NCBI GenBank assembly: GCA_964609025.1
Contig: CAZSQM010000013.1
Location: 15,864 to 79,863 of the forward strand
Reading direction: 5' to 3'
Source: SIG307 sp964609025
GTDB taxonomy: Bacteria; Bacillota; Clostridia; Lachnospirales; Lachnospiraceae
DNA: 64,000 nt
This document shows positions 51,218-60,682 of this stretch, piece after piece (positions within the stretch are counted from its first letter, which is position 1; each line of letters starts with the position of its first letter). The position numbers and the translations under genes are program-made. The notes under the pieces are model-generated. The model did not search any database, was not told where the DNA came from, and saw only the letters and a list, made by a program, of their open reading frames with translations.

Positions 51218-51654
51218 GTCCGCTTAGTGTACTTTTGCAGGTGGGGAGCGCATTTTTCGGAGTGGTTTCCCTTGCGGTGCTGTTTCACGTCCCGAAGAAA
51301 TATTTGCTTTCTGCCGGTCTTACAGGCGCGGGTGGCTGGTTTATTGAACTGATTGCAATGGAACTTACGGAAAATGCGATGTTATCGGCTTTTTTATCAG
51401 CGTTTTTTGTGGCGGTGCTATCGCAGATTTTGGCAAGGGTGTTTAAGGCACCGGTTACGGTATACCTTGTTCCGGGGATTTTGCCGTTAGTGCCGGGCGT
51501 CGGCATGTATCGCATGGTATATTATCTTTTGCAGGGGAACAGCGCGTATGCATCCTACTATTTTTCCTACACGCTGCAGGTGGCGGGGATGATTGCACTG
51601 GCTATTTTTGTTGTTGATTCGTTTTTTAAAGTATTCTACCGGAAAAAGAAATAA
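51214..51654 (+). CDS. Threonine/serine exporter, small subunit (DUF3815-type)
   Basis: A 146-aa membrane protein with about four segments. Its ATG overlaps the previous TGA (ATGA at 51214), so the two are translationally coupled. VYLVPGILPLVPGVGMYRMVYYLLQG near 90 matches the second half of ThrE, which repeats the PLLPGV motif of the large subunit. The length is normal for split systems in Clostridia. Confidence 0.88.
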   Translation: MSPLSVLLQVGSAFFGVVSLAVLFHVPKKYLLSAGLTGAGGWFIELIAMELTENAMLSAFLSAFFVAVLSQILARVFKAPVTVYLVPGILPLVPGVGMYRMVYYLLQGNSAYASYYFSYTLQVAGMIALAIFVVDSFFKVFYRKKK

Positions 51655-51664
51655 GGAGGCACCT

Positions 51665-52315
51665 ATGCGAATTGGATTATTGAGGCACTTTAAGGTGGAT
51701 TGTCCGCACAAAAGAATGATGACATCGGAGGAATTCCGTGAGTGGTCGGAGAAGTATGAACATTCCAGAGTGTTAAAAAAGCATGTCGAGATGTACGGAA
51801 TCCGGTGGGATATCTGCTATGCCAGCGATATTCCCCGTGCGGTGGCAACGGCAAAGGAAGTGTACAGCGGAAATATTCATTTGGACAAACTGTTACGGGA
51901 GGTGGATAATGCGCCGTTTATTCATACGGAACGGCTTAAGCTGCCCTTTGAACTGTGGCATGTCTGCGGAAGATTTGCCTGGTACTTTAAGTCCAAGAGC
52001 CAGCCTGAGAGCATCGTGGGGACAAAACGGCGGATTCGTGAGTTTTTAAAGAACATTGACTGGAGTCAGGAGAATATTTTGATTGTCTGTCATGGTTTTA
52101 TGATGTTTAATCTATGTCTGGAACTGTTCCGGTTAGGGTTTAAGGGGACAAAGCTGCGTAAGGTAAAGAACGGGGTATTATATCAATATGTCGGTCCGCG
52201 GCCGAAGTTTGGGGAGTATTTCGGGAGTGAACCGGAGGAAGAGGAACACTGTAAGAACGCTACGGAGCAGAAGGAAGAAAAGAAGAAACGCGGGTATACA
52301 CGGTTGCCGCGTTAA
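51665..52315 (+). CDS. Histidine phosphatase family protein (phosphoglycerate mutase-like)
   Basis: A 216-aa protein starting at ATG 51665, behind AAGGAGGCACCT. The phosphohistidine motif is LLRHFKVD (residues 5-12), in which RH is kept and the following Gly is replaced. The YASDIPRAVATA segment supplies the second Arg, and VCHGFMM near 141 the second His. The basic, Lys-rich end (EKKKRGYTRLPR) is not part of the fold. Substrate unknown. It lies between the exporter and rlmH on the same strand. Confidence 0.85.
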   Translation: MRIGLLRHFKVDCPHKRMMTSEEFREWSEKYEHSRVLKKHVEMYGIRWDICYASDIPRAVATAKEVYSGNIHLDKLLREVDNAPFIHTERLKLPFELWHVCGRFAWYFKSKSQPESIVGTKRRIREFLKNIDWSQENILIVCHGFMMFNLCLELFRLGFKGTKLRKVKNGVLYQYVGPRPKFGEYFGSEPEEEEHCKNATEQKEEKKKRGYTRLPR

Positions 52316-52344
52316 AGTAAAAAAGGCATTTACGAGGAAATGAA

Positions 52345-52824
52345 ATGAAAGTGACGGTTGTCTGCGTAGGAAAAATCAAAGAGCGCTTTTTTGAAGACGC
52401 CATAAAAGAATATGAAAAACGTCTTAGTCGTTATTGCAAGTTGTCCATAACGGAGCTTGCGGATGAGAAAACGCCGGATGGCGCATCGGAAGCGTTGGAA
52501 GAGCAAATCAAGAAAAGGGAAGGCGAGCGGATTTTGAAGGCAATTCCGGAAGGTGCCTTTGTCGTTGCACTGGCAATTGAAGGAAAACAGCTTTCCAGCG
52601 AGGAACTCGCTTCTTTTGTAGATAAGCTGGGAGTGAACGGTACGAGTCACATTGTACTGGTAATCGGAGGCTCTCTGGGACTGTCAAAGGAAGTGCTGCA
52701 GCGGGCGGACTATTTGCTTAGTTTTTCAAGAATGACCTTTCCGCATCAGTTGATGCGGGTGGTTCTTTTGGAACAGCTTTACCGGGCGTACCGGATTATC
52801 AGTGGGGAACCGTACCATAAATAG
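52345..52824 (+). CDS. rlmH: 23S rRNA (pseudouridine-1915-N3)-methyltransferase
   Basis: A 159-aa SPOUT methyltransferase that modifies pseudouridine 1915 of 23S rRNA in helix 69. VVCVGKIKERFF at the start, ALAIEGKQLSSEELA in the middle, VLVIGGSLGLSKEV near 108 and the fixed ending EQLYRAYRIISGEPYHK identify it without doubt. The length is standard. The start ATG 52345 follows ACGAGGAAATGAA. Confidence 0.97.
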   Translation: MKVTVVCVGKIKERFFEDAIKEYEKRLSRYCKLSITELADEKTPDGASEALEEQIKKREGERILKAIPEGAFVVALAIEGKQLSSEELASFVDKLGVNGTSHIVLVIGGSLGLSKEVLQRADYLLSFSRMTFPHQLMRVVLLEQLYRAYRIISGEPYHK

Positions 52825-53000
52825 CAAAACAAATGTCACAAGATAATATTGTATCCGGTACATTTTAAAGAATTGTGCTGTACAGTATTTGGAGTACGGG
52901 AGAAGACCTTTGGAGCAGTTATAATGGAGTTGGTAAAAGTGTCAAATGGAACTTATCGGTCTGTAGAGCGAACAGAAAGAATGAGAACAGGAGTTTTTTT

Positions 53001-53759
53001 ATGGCGTATCGATATGAATTACACTGCCATACAAGCGAAGGAAGTAAATGCAGTGACATTTCAATAGAGAAAATGTTTATGTTATACCAAGAACTGGGAT
53101 ATTCGGGAATTTGTATCACAGATCATTTTACAAATCCTATGAATCCTTTACCGGATGATGCGCCTTGGAGTGATCGGGTTAATCTTTCCTATGCCATCTA
53201 TCAAAAAGCATTAGAGGAAGGAAAAAAGTACGGTTTATCCGTTTTTTGGGGTGTTGAGTATTCGATAGCATCCGATATTGACCATCCTTCAAAAGCAACA
53301 GTAAATGACTTTATTTTTCTTCATTTAGAGAAAGAATGGTTAATAAATAATAAGGATGCATTTCGAGGGAAAACAGAGGATTTATTCAATAAAATACATG
53401 AGGCAGGCGGCTTTATCATTCATGCACACCCGATGTTTGGTAACGAAATAAGGCTCTTTCCTAATAATGTCGACGCAGTGGAGACTACGAACGGAGCGGC
53501 AAATACATTTTGCAATCAAAATGCCAAAACCTATGCGAATATGTATGGATTGATTGAAACCGGCGGGACTGACCTACATAGATACGACCAAAAGGTGATG
53601 TCCGGAGTAGAAACCGAAAAACCATGTACTACTATTGAAGAACTAATTATTGAAATACAGGAAAGAAGAGCAACGCCATTTTCAATCGAAAGACAAATAA
53701 CGGATGATTGGCTGCAAATTCAGGAAGCAGCCAGCAAAGAACGAAAAAAAAGAATGTGA
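53001..53759 (+). CDS. PHP-domain metal-dependent hydrolase
   Basis: A 252-aa protein. The PHP motifs are YELHCHTSEGS (residues 4-14), CITDHF near 36, a Glu near WGVEY about 80, HAHPMF near 145 and TGGTDLHRYDQ near 193. These supply the metal ligands of the polymerase and histidinol phosphatase fold; members include histidinol and nucleoside phosphatases. The start ATG 53001 has CAGGAG 8 bases upstream. The longer open frame to 52875 lacks a ribosome site. A/T content is higher than in neighbours, and together with the broken gene next to it this suggests a locally acquired piece. Confidence 0.87.
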   Translation: MAYRYELHCHTSEGSKCSDISIEKMFMLYQELGYSGICITDHFTNPMNPLPDDAPWSDRVNLSYAIYQKALEEGKKYGLSVFWGVEYSIASDIDHPSKATVNDFIFLHLEKEWLINNKDAFRGKTEDLFNKIHEAGGFIIHAHPMFGNEIRLFPNNVDAVETTNGAANTFCNQNAKTYANMYGLIETGGTDLHRYDQKVMSGVETEKPCTTIEELIIEIQERRATPFSIERQITDDWLQIQEAASKERKKRM

Positions 53760-53993
53760 ATTCCATGAAACACAGAAATCATATGTTCAGGAAAAGGGAA
53801 TTGGAAAGAAACTATTGCAAATGTGTAAGAAGGAGCCGAAGAGATTGGTGCAGATAAATTGTATCTCTGTGCATGGTCAGCTGAGGATTCAGTAGCTTTT
53901 TATCAGAAAAACGGCTGTATACCTTCAATAGAGATTAACGAGGAACTATGGCTGAGGACAGAAATAATTATTCAACTGGAAGTCGATGCCTAA
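53760..53993 (+). pseudogene. Remnant of a GNAT acetyltransferase gene with a frameshift
   Basis: One frame reads EKGIGKKLLQMCKKEPKR (53793-53846), the acetyl-CoA loop and helix of a GNAT enzyme. The continuation lies in another frame: IGADKLYLCAWSAEDSVAFYQKNGC, ending with VDA and TAA at 53991-53993. Joined, they give the C-terminal half of a GNAT protein. The switch lies near 53835-53850. The N-terminal half is absent; the frame abuts the PHP gene stop. It looks like a decayed gene, no longer made. Confidence 0.7.
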
Positions 53994-54043
53994 TGAGGTA
54001 GAAAGTCTGAACCAGGCAGAAGAAATAATTGATGATGCAAAAA

Positions 54044-54072
54044 GAGGTGTGTCTGTTTTATAGGCACACCTC
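54044..54072 (+). terminator. Hairpin after the GNAT remnant
   Basis: Perfect arms GAGGTGTG and CACACCTC around 13 bases. The tail ATTATGTATT has no T-run, so it is a weak terminator candidate. Confidence 0.45.
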
Positions 54073-54204
54073 ATTATGTATTATACAACAATTATGAAAA
54101 CAAGTCTATACCTTTTTTTGAAAAAATGTTAGAATGGTTGTGTGGCAGGAAATGGTGATCGTGAGGGGATGTGCAGGAATTATGAAGAGAAGGAGAAACG
54201 CCAA

Positions 54205-57200
54205 ATGAAAGTATTAGGGAATAGCAGGGAAGCAGAAGAACAGCAGTTGAAAAAAATCCTGGAAGTTGCACAGAACAATTTAGAGCGGACCAGGAAACGT
54301 CAGGAGGGGTTGTCAGAGCAGCTGAAAGAAATGTTGGACAACTTTGATGCGGAAGAGAAGCAGATGAATGCGCTGTGGAATAATACGAAGTCAATGTTCC
54401 AGGAAAGCAAACGTGAATTGCTTCGCTGCATCAAATCCAGTAAAAAGCCATATTTCGGAAGAATTGATTTTAAAGCAACCGGGGCTTCTGAGACAGAATC
54501 TTACTATGTAGGTCGTGTCGGTATTTCTCCGGACGGAGTGGAGCTACTGGTCATTGACTGGAGAGCACCGATAGCATCCGTGTATTATGAAAATGCACTT
54601 GGACCTTGTACTTATGAGGTGAAGGGCGTTACAGAAGGTGAAACGGTTGTTCATGAGATAGAGCTGACCGGAAAACGCACCTACGAAATCGAAGATGGTA
54701 AGCTGATTGATTTTTATGATTCGGATATTGTGGCAAATGACGAGCTTCTTACAAAGTTTCTGGCAAAGAGTAAACGGGCTGTGTTGGGAGAGATTATCGG
54801 AACCATACAAAAGGAACAAAATGCGATTATCCGAATGTCTCCGAAGACAAATTTAATTGTGCAGGGAGTGGCAGGTTCCGGAAAGACAACTGTGGCAATG
54901 CACCGGATTTCATATATTTTGTATAACTACGAGCAGTTTCGCCCGGTTGATTTTTATATTGTGGGAAGCAACCGTATTTTATTAAATTATATTACCGGTG
55001 TGCTACCGGAGCTGGATGTATACGGCGTTTCACAGATGACGATGGAACAGCTGCTTACCCGTCTGCTTTATGAGGATTGGGATGACAAAAAGTATGAGGT
55101 TGTGGCAACAAATCCAAATAACAAAGAGGCATACCGGAAAGGCGAATATGCGTGGTTTCATAAGTTAGAAGCCTTTTGTGACGAATATGAAGCAAAGGTA
55201 ATACCGACGGAATCGGTAGTGATTGAAAAGAACGGGACGGTACTATTAGAGAAGAAGTCGATTGAAAATTACAGAATGAGTAATCCACAAATGTCGGTTC
55301 AGGCAAAAATTAATGCGCTGAATGAATGGTTGCTTGGGAAACTGGAAAATGAATTGACCGGAAAATCGATTTCTTATACACCGGAAGAAAAAAAGGAGCT
55401 GAATAGAAGCTGTAAAGTTCATTTTGGAAGAGATGAATGGAAGGGTTCTTTGTTCGATTTGTATGAGGAGTTTTTGAAAAGGCAGAGGAAATGCGGCAGC
55501 AATATTTTTGCAGAACGCGGGAAATATGATGTTTATGACCTTGCGGCACTGGCCTATCTGTACAAGCGGATTAAGGAGATTGACCCAATCCGCGAAGCGT
55601 CCCATGTCGTTATTGATGAGGCACAGGATTTCGGAATGATGGTATACGCCACTCTTGCATATTGTCTCAGAGGTTGTACGTATACGATTATGGGTGATGT
55701 TTCCCAGAATATACATTATGGTTATGGGTTAAATGATTGGGAGGAGTTACGCAACCTGATTCTGACAGGAGATTATGATAACTTTGGCATTTTGAAAAAA
55801 AGCTATCGTAATACGGTAGAAATATCGGAGTTTGCCACGGAAATACTACGTCACGGCAGTTTTTCGATTTATCCGGCAGAGCCGATTTTGCGTCACGGAA
55901 AGCCGGTGAGTATGTCGGCATATGATACGGAAGAGGAAATGAACCGTGCGGTTGTAAGCATCCTTAAGAATTGGGAGAAGGAAGGCCATGGAACGATTGC
56001 AGTGATATGTGCAGACGGGCAGGAAGCAGACAAGGTAACCGATATGCTTGGCAAAGAAATATCGTTAGCGGATAGTAATCCGGCGACTGCTGTATTTAAC
56101 GAGGGGGTGATGGTGCTTCCTGTGGAATACACGAAGGGACTGGAATTCGATGCGGTAGTATTGTATCATCCGTCCAAGGAAAACTATCCGTCGGAGGACC
56201 GGTACGTAAAGCTTCTGTACGTAGCAGCAACCAGAGCCTTGCATGAACTGGCAGTGGTACATTTACACGATTTGACGGAATTGATTGCAATTCCTGTATC
56301 GGAAGAAAAAAGACTGAGTTCCTTGGAAAGACAACAGGATACGTTGCATGTGGCAACACCTCGTGTTGTTCCGAAGATTACGGAGGAAAAAAAGCAGACG
56401 GAGCTTGCAAGGATTCTTGAGCGGACAACAAAGCGCTATGGACTGAATCAGCCGAAAGAATCGGTGGAAGCAGTAGGAAAAACAGTGGCGGTCCCGGAAG
56501 TTGATCCGGCACTTAATACGTCACCGTATCAGTTTAATTCGCCTGTAGAGGCGAAGAAAATGACACCGAAAGGGCACAGTAGGATTGATTGTGGGGTGCG
56601 TTGGGTAAAGAAATCAAAGACCTTTGTAGATTTTGTGAGCAACTATGGAATCCTTCGAGTGACGCCGCTTACAGAAGAAATCGTCCGGGTGCGGTTTGTC
56701 AAAGGACAGGCGGATTTATTTCCGGATGGAAATTGGAAGTATACGGGAGAAAAAAAGCCCTCGTTTCTCACCAGAGAAAATGCAACCGTATATGAAATCG
56801 TTACGAAAAAGCTTGTGGTGCGAATAGAGAAAAAGAGCGGAGCACTTGCATTTTTTGACACGAAAGGAATACTTCTTCTGAAAGAATCTGTGAAAGAACC
56901 GCGCCTGATAGAAACGGACCTTTCAAAGACGTGGAATTATTTTGAATGGGAAAAGAATGAAAAAATAGTTGCAAAAGGAATTCTGGATACGGATTTGCAA
57001 CAGGTAAACGGAAAGGCGCGTTATATTTCCATTGGAGGAAAGAAAAAACGGATGCCGCTCCTGCTTTCCCAGAAAGGGTATGGTATTTCTGTTTCCGCTG
57101 AGGATACGGTTTCTTTTTGCGGTGTGGGAATGTATGGACAATACATTTGCACAGAAAAGGAAAAGCAGATTGACTATTATGTTTTATTTGGAGGAAGCAT

Positions 57201-57237
57201 CGAAGAGAATCTGCGGTTGTATAAGGGGTTTGTGTAA
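54205..57237 (+). CDS. HelD/UvrD-type helicase fused to a GH31 N-terminal-like beta-sandwich domain
   Basis: A 1010-aa protein from ATG 54205, about 10 bases after AAGGAG. The first 70 residues form a charged coiled coil, as in HelD proteins that enter RNA polymerase. A superfamily 1 helicase follows: Walker A AGSGKTT near 224-230, Walker B VVIDEAQDF near 468, and YVAATRALHELAVVH near 672. This equals a complete HelD. Residues about 792-1010 are extra: FVSNYGILRVTPLTEEIVRVRF, GALAFFDTKG, LLSQKGYGISV and IDYYVLFGGSIEENLRLYKGF. These match the mutarotase-like N-terminal domain of GH31 alpha-glycosidases, cut just before the catalytic barrel. HelD frees stalled RNA polymerase; what the added domain binds is unknown. 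Confidence 0.85.
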   Translation: MKVLGNSREAEEQQLKKILEVAQNNLERTRKRQEGLSEQLKEMLDNFDAEEKQMNALWNNTKSMFQESKRELLRCIKSSKKPYFGRIDFKATGASETESYYVGRVGISPDGVELLVIDWRAPIASVYYENALGPCTYEVKGVTEGETVVHEIELTGKRTYEIEDGKLIDFYDSDIVANDELLTKFLAKSKRAVLGEIIGTIQKEQNAIIRMSPKTNLIVQGVAGSGKTTVAMHRISYILYNYEQFRPVDFYIVGSNRILLNYITGVLPELDVYGVSQMTMEQLLTRLLYEDWDDKKYEVVATNPNNKEAYRKGEYAWFHKLEAFCDEYEAKVIPTESVVIEKNGTVLLEKKSIENYRMSNPQMSVQAKINALNEWLLGKLENELTGKSISYTPEEKKELNRSCKVHFGRDEWKGSLFDLYEEFLKRQRKCGSNIFAERGKYDVYDLAALAYLYKRIKEIDPIREASHVVIDEAQDFGMMVYATLAYCLRGCTYTIMGDVSQNIHYGYGLNDWEELRNLILTGDYDNFGILKKSYRNTVEISEFATEILRHGSFSIYPAEPILRHGKPVSMSAYDTEEEMNRAVVSILKNWEKEGHGTIAVICADGQEADKVTDMLGKEISLADSNPATAVFNEGVMVLPVEYTKGLEFDAVVLYHPSKENYPSEDRYVKLLYVAATRALHELAVVHLHDLTELIAIPVSEEKRLSSLERQQDTLHVATPRVVPKITEEKKQTELARILERTTKRYGLNQPKESVEAVGKTVAVPEVDPALNTSPYQFNSPVEAKKMTPKGHSRIDCGVRWVKKSKTFVDFVSNYGILRVTPLTEEIVRVRFVKGQADLFPDGNWKYTGEKKPSFLTRENATVYEIVTKKLVVRIEKKSGALAFFDTKGILLLKESVKEPRLIETDLSKTWNYFEWEKNEKIVAKGILDTDLQQVNGKARYISIGGKKKRMPLLLSQKGYGISVSAEDTVSFCGVGMYGQYICTEKEKQIDYYVLFGGSIEENLRLYKGFV

Positions 57238-57257
57238 TACCAGGAAGTTCTAAAACT

Positions 57258-57314
57258 ATGTGTAATTTAAGTCAGGAAATTGAAGAACGCGCACGTGAAC
57301 AAGGTCTGGAATAA
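57258..57314 (+). pseudogene. Short relic resembling the end of an Rpn/PD-(D/E)XK transposase-like gene
   Basis: An 18-codon frame MCNLSQEIEERAREQGLE with stop at 57312-57314. MCNLS..IEE followed by an EQG repeat resembles the tail of Rpn-type nuclease genes, which are common in Lachnospiraceae. It has no ribosome site and no remaining body. It may be a relic or chance. Confidence 0.3.
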
Positions 57315-57328
57315 GGAATGTGAACTGG

Positions 57329-57622
57329 ATGAGAAATATATTTGATGATAAGATGATGGAAAAGCTGGAAATTCTGGCGAAGATAACCGTTTCTGATGAG
57401 GAAAAGCAAAAGACGATGGAAGAGATGGAGCGATTGCTTTCTTATGTGGAGCAGTTAAACGAGTTGGATACGGATGGTGTGGAGCCGTTGACACACTGGG
57501 AGAAGAATCAGGACCAGGTCTTTCGTGAGGATGTGGTCACAAACACGGATGGAAAAGAAGCAACGCTTTGTAATGCACCGAAGGTGCGGGACGGGCAGTT
57601 TGTTGTGCCGAAAACGGTATAG
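57329..57622 (+). CDS. gatC: Asp-tRNA(Asn)/Glu-tRNA(Gln) amidotransferase subunit C
   Basis: A 97-aa protein. KLEILAKITVSDEEKQ near the start, EMERLLSYVEQLNELDTDGVEPLTHW in the middle and the Arg-Glu-Asp segment VFREDVV match GatC, the belt that holds GatA and GatB together. The start is ATG 57329, 10 bases after AAGGA; a GTG at 57320 is possible. It opens the gatCAB operon, with gatA starting 10 bases after its stop. Confidence 0.93.
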   Translation: MRNIFDDKMMEKLEILAKITVSDEEKQKTMEEMERLLSYVEQLNELDTDGVEPLTHWEKNQDQVFREDVVTNTDGKEATLCNAPKVRDGQFVVPKTV

Positions 57623-57632
57623 GGGGTGTGTC

Positions 57633-59132
57633 ATGGATTTGTTACGGATAGAAGCAACAGCACTTTCGCGGAAAATAAAGAATGGTGCCCTTTCGGTTGC
57701 AGATGCGGCCTCTTTCTTTCGGGAGCGCATTAGACAGTCAGAGCCGAAGCTTGGCGCATTTCTGAGCCTTCAGACGGAGGAGGCTCTGCAAAACAGAATC
57801 AAAGAAGTACAGGAGGGGATAGAGAGCGGAAGATATCACGGTCCCCTTGCCGGGGTACCGATTGCCGTAAAGGATAACATTTGCACGAAGGGACTTAGGA
57901 CCACCTGTGGATCAAAAATGCTGGAGAATTTTGTGCCGCAGTATGATGCCACTGTAGTACAAAGGCTGCAGGATGCCGGAATGATTGTCCTCGGAAAAAC
58001 GAATCTGGATGAGTTTGCCATGGGTAGCACCACGGAGACCTCGGCCTTTTCCCTGACAAAAAATCCGTGGAATCCGGCACATGTACCAGGGGGTTCTTCC
58101 GGCGGCTCCTGCGCGGCGGTGGCAGGGGGAGAGGTACCTCTTGCCCTTGGGTCTGATACGGGAGGCTCGGTACGACAGCCTGCTGCTCATTGTGGGGTGG
58201 TAGGGTTAAAGCCAACTTACGGCAGAGTGTCCCGTTATGGTCTGATTGCCTATGCCTCTTCTTTGGATCAAATCGGTCCGATTGGAAGGACGGTTGCAGA
58301 TTGCAGGGCATTCTATGAGGTGATAAAGGGAGCAGATGAAAAAGATGCTACGCTGGGGAAATCCGTAGAGAATGACAGTGCCGCCACAGAAGCGGCCGGT
58401 CTGTTGAGCAAAACTAATGTACGCGGCATGCGTTTTGCGCTTCCAAAGGAATATTTCGGAGAAGGAACAGACCCTGCGGTAGCAGATGCAGTGCGAGGCG
58501 TGGCAAAGCTGTTGGCGAAAAACGGTGCGCTGGTGGAAGAGATTTCGCTGCCGCTTACAACGTATGCGGTCTCGGCGTATTACATTATTGCTTGTGCGGA
58601 GGCAAGCTCTAATCTGGCAAGGTATGACGGTGTAAAATACGGATTTCGGACTGCAGACCGGGAAGACCTGCATGCCATGTATAAAAAGAGTCGTACCGAG
58701 GGCTTTGGCAGAGAGGCAAAACGTAGAATATTGCTTGGTTCCTTTGTCTTAAGTGAGGGATATTATGATGCTTACTATTTGAAGGCATTAAAAACGAAAC
58801 GTCTGATTGCGGAAGAGTTTGACAGAGTATTTGCTTCCTATGACTGCATTTTGGCTCCGACGGCACCGACAACGGCACCAAAGCTTGGGAAAAGCCTTCA
58901 GAATCCGTTGCAGATGTATCTGGCAGATGCGGATACAGTAGCGGTGAATCTGGCGGGACTTCCGGCGATTAGTGTACCCTGCGGTCTGGATAATAACGGT
59001 CTTCCGATTGGTGTGCAGTTTATCGGGAACCGGTTCTGTGAGGAGACTTTATTCGCAGCAGCGGCAGAGTATGAAGCACTGCGCGGAGCGTTTCCGATAA
59101 CGGAGAAGGGAGTGTACTCGGATGGAAGATAA
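57633..59132 (+). CDS. gatA: Asp-tRNA(Asn)/Glu-tRNA(Gln) amidotransferase subunit A
   Basis: A 499-aa amidase that releases ammonia from glutamine or asparagine for tRNA-bound Glu or Asp. The Ser-cisSer-Lys triad is complete: Lys80 in VAVKDNI, Ser155 in PGGSSGGS and Ser179 in GSDTGGSV. The ending GLPIGVQFIGNRFCEETL is typical. The start ATG 57633 follows AGGGGGTGTGTC. It overlaps gatB by 11 bases. With gatB this set allows correct Gln-tRNA or Asn-tRNA formation where GlnRS or AsnRS is missing. Confidence 0.97.
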   Translation: MDLLRIEATALSRKIKNGALSVADAASFFRERIRQSEPKLGAFLSLQTEEALQNRIKEVQEGIESGRYHGPLAGVPIAVKDNICTKGLRTTCGSKMLENFVPQYDATVVQRLQDAGMIVLGKTNLDEFAMGSTTETSAFSLTKNPWNPAHVPGGSSGGSCAAVAGGEVPLALGSDTGGSVRQPAAHCGVVGLKPTYGRVSRYGLIAYASSLDQIGPIGRTVADCRAFYEVIKGADEKDATLGKSVENDSAATEAAGLLSKTNVRGMRFALPKEYFGEGTDPAVADAVRGVAKLLAKNGALVEEISLPLTTYAVSAYYIIACAEASSNLARYDGVKYGFRTADREDLHAMYKKSRTEGFGREAKRRILLGSFVLSEGYYDAYYLKALKTKRLIAEEFDRVFASYDCILAPTAPTTAPKLGKSLQNPLQMYLADADTVAVNLAGLPAISVPCGLDNNGLPIGVQFIGNRFCEETLFAAAAEYEALRGAFPITEKGVYSDGR

Positions 59133-60624
59133 GAAGGGAATCGTTTCAAAGAAATCGTCAGTTGTCCGAACAGAGTATGATACCGTGATTGGTTTGGAAG
59201 TGCATATTGAGTTGTCCACAAAGACTAAGATTTTTTGCGGATGCTCCACAAAGTTCGGAGCATTGCCGAACACACAGACCTGTCCGGTCTGTACCGGAAT
59301 GCCGGGAAGTCTGCCGGTGCTGAATAAAGCAGTCGTGGAGTCGGCAATTGCCCTGGGACTTGCGACGAATTGTACGATTAGCAGGCGTACCTTGTTTGAC
59401 CGTAAAAACTACTTTTATCCGGACAATCCGCAGGATTATCAGATTTCCCAGTTGTATGCGCCGATTTGTAAACAGGGATATCTGACGATAGAGACATCGG
59501 ACAGTGCAAAAATCCGCATCCATGAAATGCACATGGAAGAGGATGCGGGAAAGCTGACGCATATAGAAAGCTGTGATGCAGGGGAGCATGCTGCGGCATG
59601 TTCCTTAGTGGATTACAATCGTAGTGGTGTTCCCTTGATAGAGATTGTGTCGGAACCGGACCTTAGTACAGCCGAAGAAGTGATTGCCTATTTGGAAAAG
59701 CTTCGTATGATTTGTCTCTATCTTGGAATTTCTGATTGTAAGCTCCAGGAGGGGTCCATGCGCGTGGATGTGAATCTTTCGGTGAAGAAAGCCGGAAGTA
59801 AGGAGCTTGGCACCCGGACGGAGATGAAGAATTTAAACTCCTTTAAGGCAATTACCCGCGCCATTGCTACCGAAAGAGAGAGGCAGATTGCCTTGCTGGA
59901 AGTGGGCGGCGAGGTGGTACAGGAAACAAGACGCTGGGACGACGGAGCAGGAGCTTCCTTCCCGATGCGTTCCAAGGAGGATTCCAAGGATTATAGGTAC
60001 TTTCCGGAGCCGGATTTACCACCGGTGATGATTTCGGAAGAATGGATTGAGAAGCTAAGAAAACGGCAGCCGGAGTTTCAGGAAGAAAAGGCACTTCGTT
60101 TTCAGACGCAATACAAAATTCCGGCGTATGATGCGCAGATACTGACGCAGTCCGCCCATTTGGCACAGCTTTTTGAAGAGACGGCGCAGCTGTCCGGACA
60201 GCCGAAAAAGACGGCAAACTGGTTTATGGGAGAACTGCTTCGAGTACTGAAAGAGATGCAGACGGAGCCGGAGAAGCTTTGCTTTACACCAAAGCACGCG
60301 GCAGACTTAATTCTTGCAGTGGAAGCCGGAAAAATCAATCAGGCGAATGCGAAGGCTGTGTTTGAAAAGATTGTAACGGAGGATACAGAACCTTTGTCTT
60401 ATATGGAAGCGCATGGTTTGCTTTGCTTGTCGGATGCAGGGGCATTGCAGACCGCAATCAATGAAGTGATGGCCGAGCAACCGTCGATTGTGGAGGAATA
60501 CCGTGCAGGAAAGGAAAAGGTGTTCGGATTTTTGGTCGGTCAGGTGATGAAGAAAACGAAAGGAAAGGCGGACCCGGGTCTGGTAAATGAGCTGTTAAAA
60601 AAAGTACTGAGGCAGAGAATGTGA
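59122..60624 (+). CDS. gatB: Asp-tRNA(Asn)/Glu-tRNA(Gln) amidotransferase subunit B
   Basis: A 500-aa kinase subunit. IGLEVHIELSTKTKIFCGC at residues 25-43, PNTQTCPVCTGMPG with the zinc-type Cys pair, KNYFYPDNPQDYQISQ near 97-112 and IEIVSEPDL near 174 are hallmark sequences of GatB. A YqeY-like tail ends in KGKADPGLVNELLKKVL, which binds tRNA. The N-terminus has some 20 extra residues compared with many GatB; a start within them cannot be excluded. ATG 59122 is used since GGGAGTG lies before it. Confidence 0.97.
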   Translation: MEDKKGIVSKKSSVVRTEYDTVIGLEVHIELSTKTKIFCGCSTKFGALPNTQTCPVCTGMPGSLPVLNKAVVESAIALGLATNCTISRRTLFDRKNYFYPDNPQDYQISQLYAPICKQGYLTIETSDSAKIRIHEMHMEEDAGKLTHIESCDAGEHAAACSLVDYNRSGVPLIEIVSEPDLSTAEEVIAYLEKLRMICLYLGISDCKLQEGSMRVDVNLSVKKAGSKELGTRTEMKNLNSFKAITRAIATERERQIALLEVGGEVVQETRRWDDGAGASFPMRSKEDSKDYRYFPEPDLPPVMISEEWIEKLRKRQPEFQEEKALRFQTQYKIPAYDAQILTQSAHLAQLFEETAQLSGQPKKTANWFMGELLRVLKEMQTEPEKLCFTPKHAADLILAVEAGKINQANAKAVFEKIVTEDTEPLSYMEAHGLLCLSDAGALQTAINEVMAEQPSIVEEYRAGKEKVFGFLVGQVMKKTKGKADPGLVNELLKKVLRQRM

Positions 60625-60653
60625 GATGTAATAGGATTCTTTCCCGTTTTTTC

Positions 60654-60682
60654 TTGACAAATGAGTACAGGATTGTTAAAAT
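60654..60682 (+). promoter_or_regulatory. Promoter of the ilvN-ilvC pair
   Basis: A perfect TTGACA (60654-60659), 17 bases and TAAAAT (60677-60682), 38 bases before ilvN. No T-box or long leader is seen, so control by attenuation is unlikely here. Confidence 0.8.
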
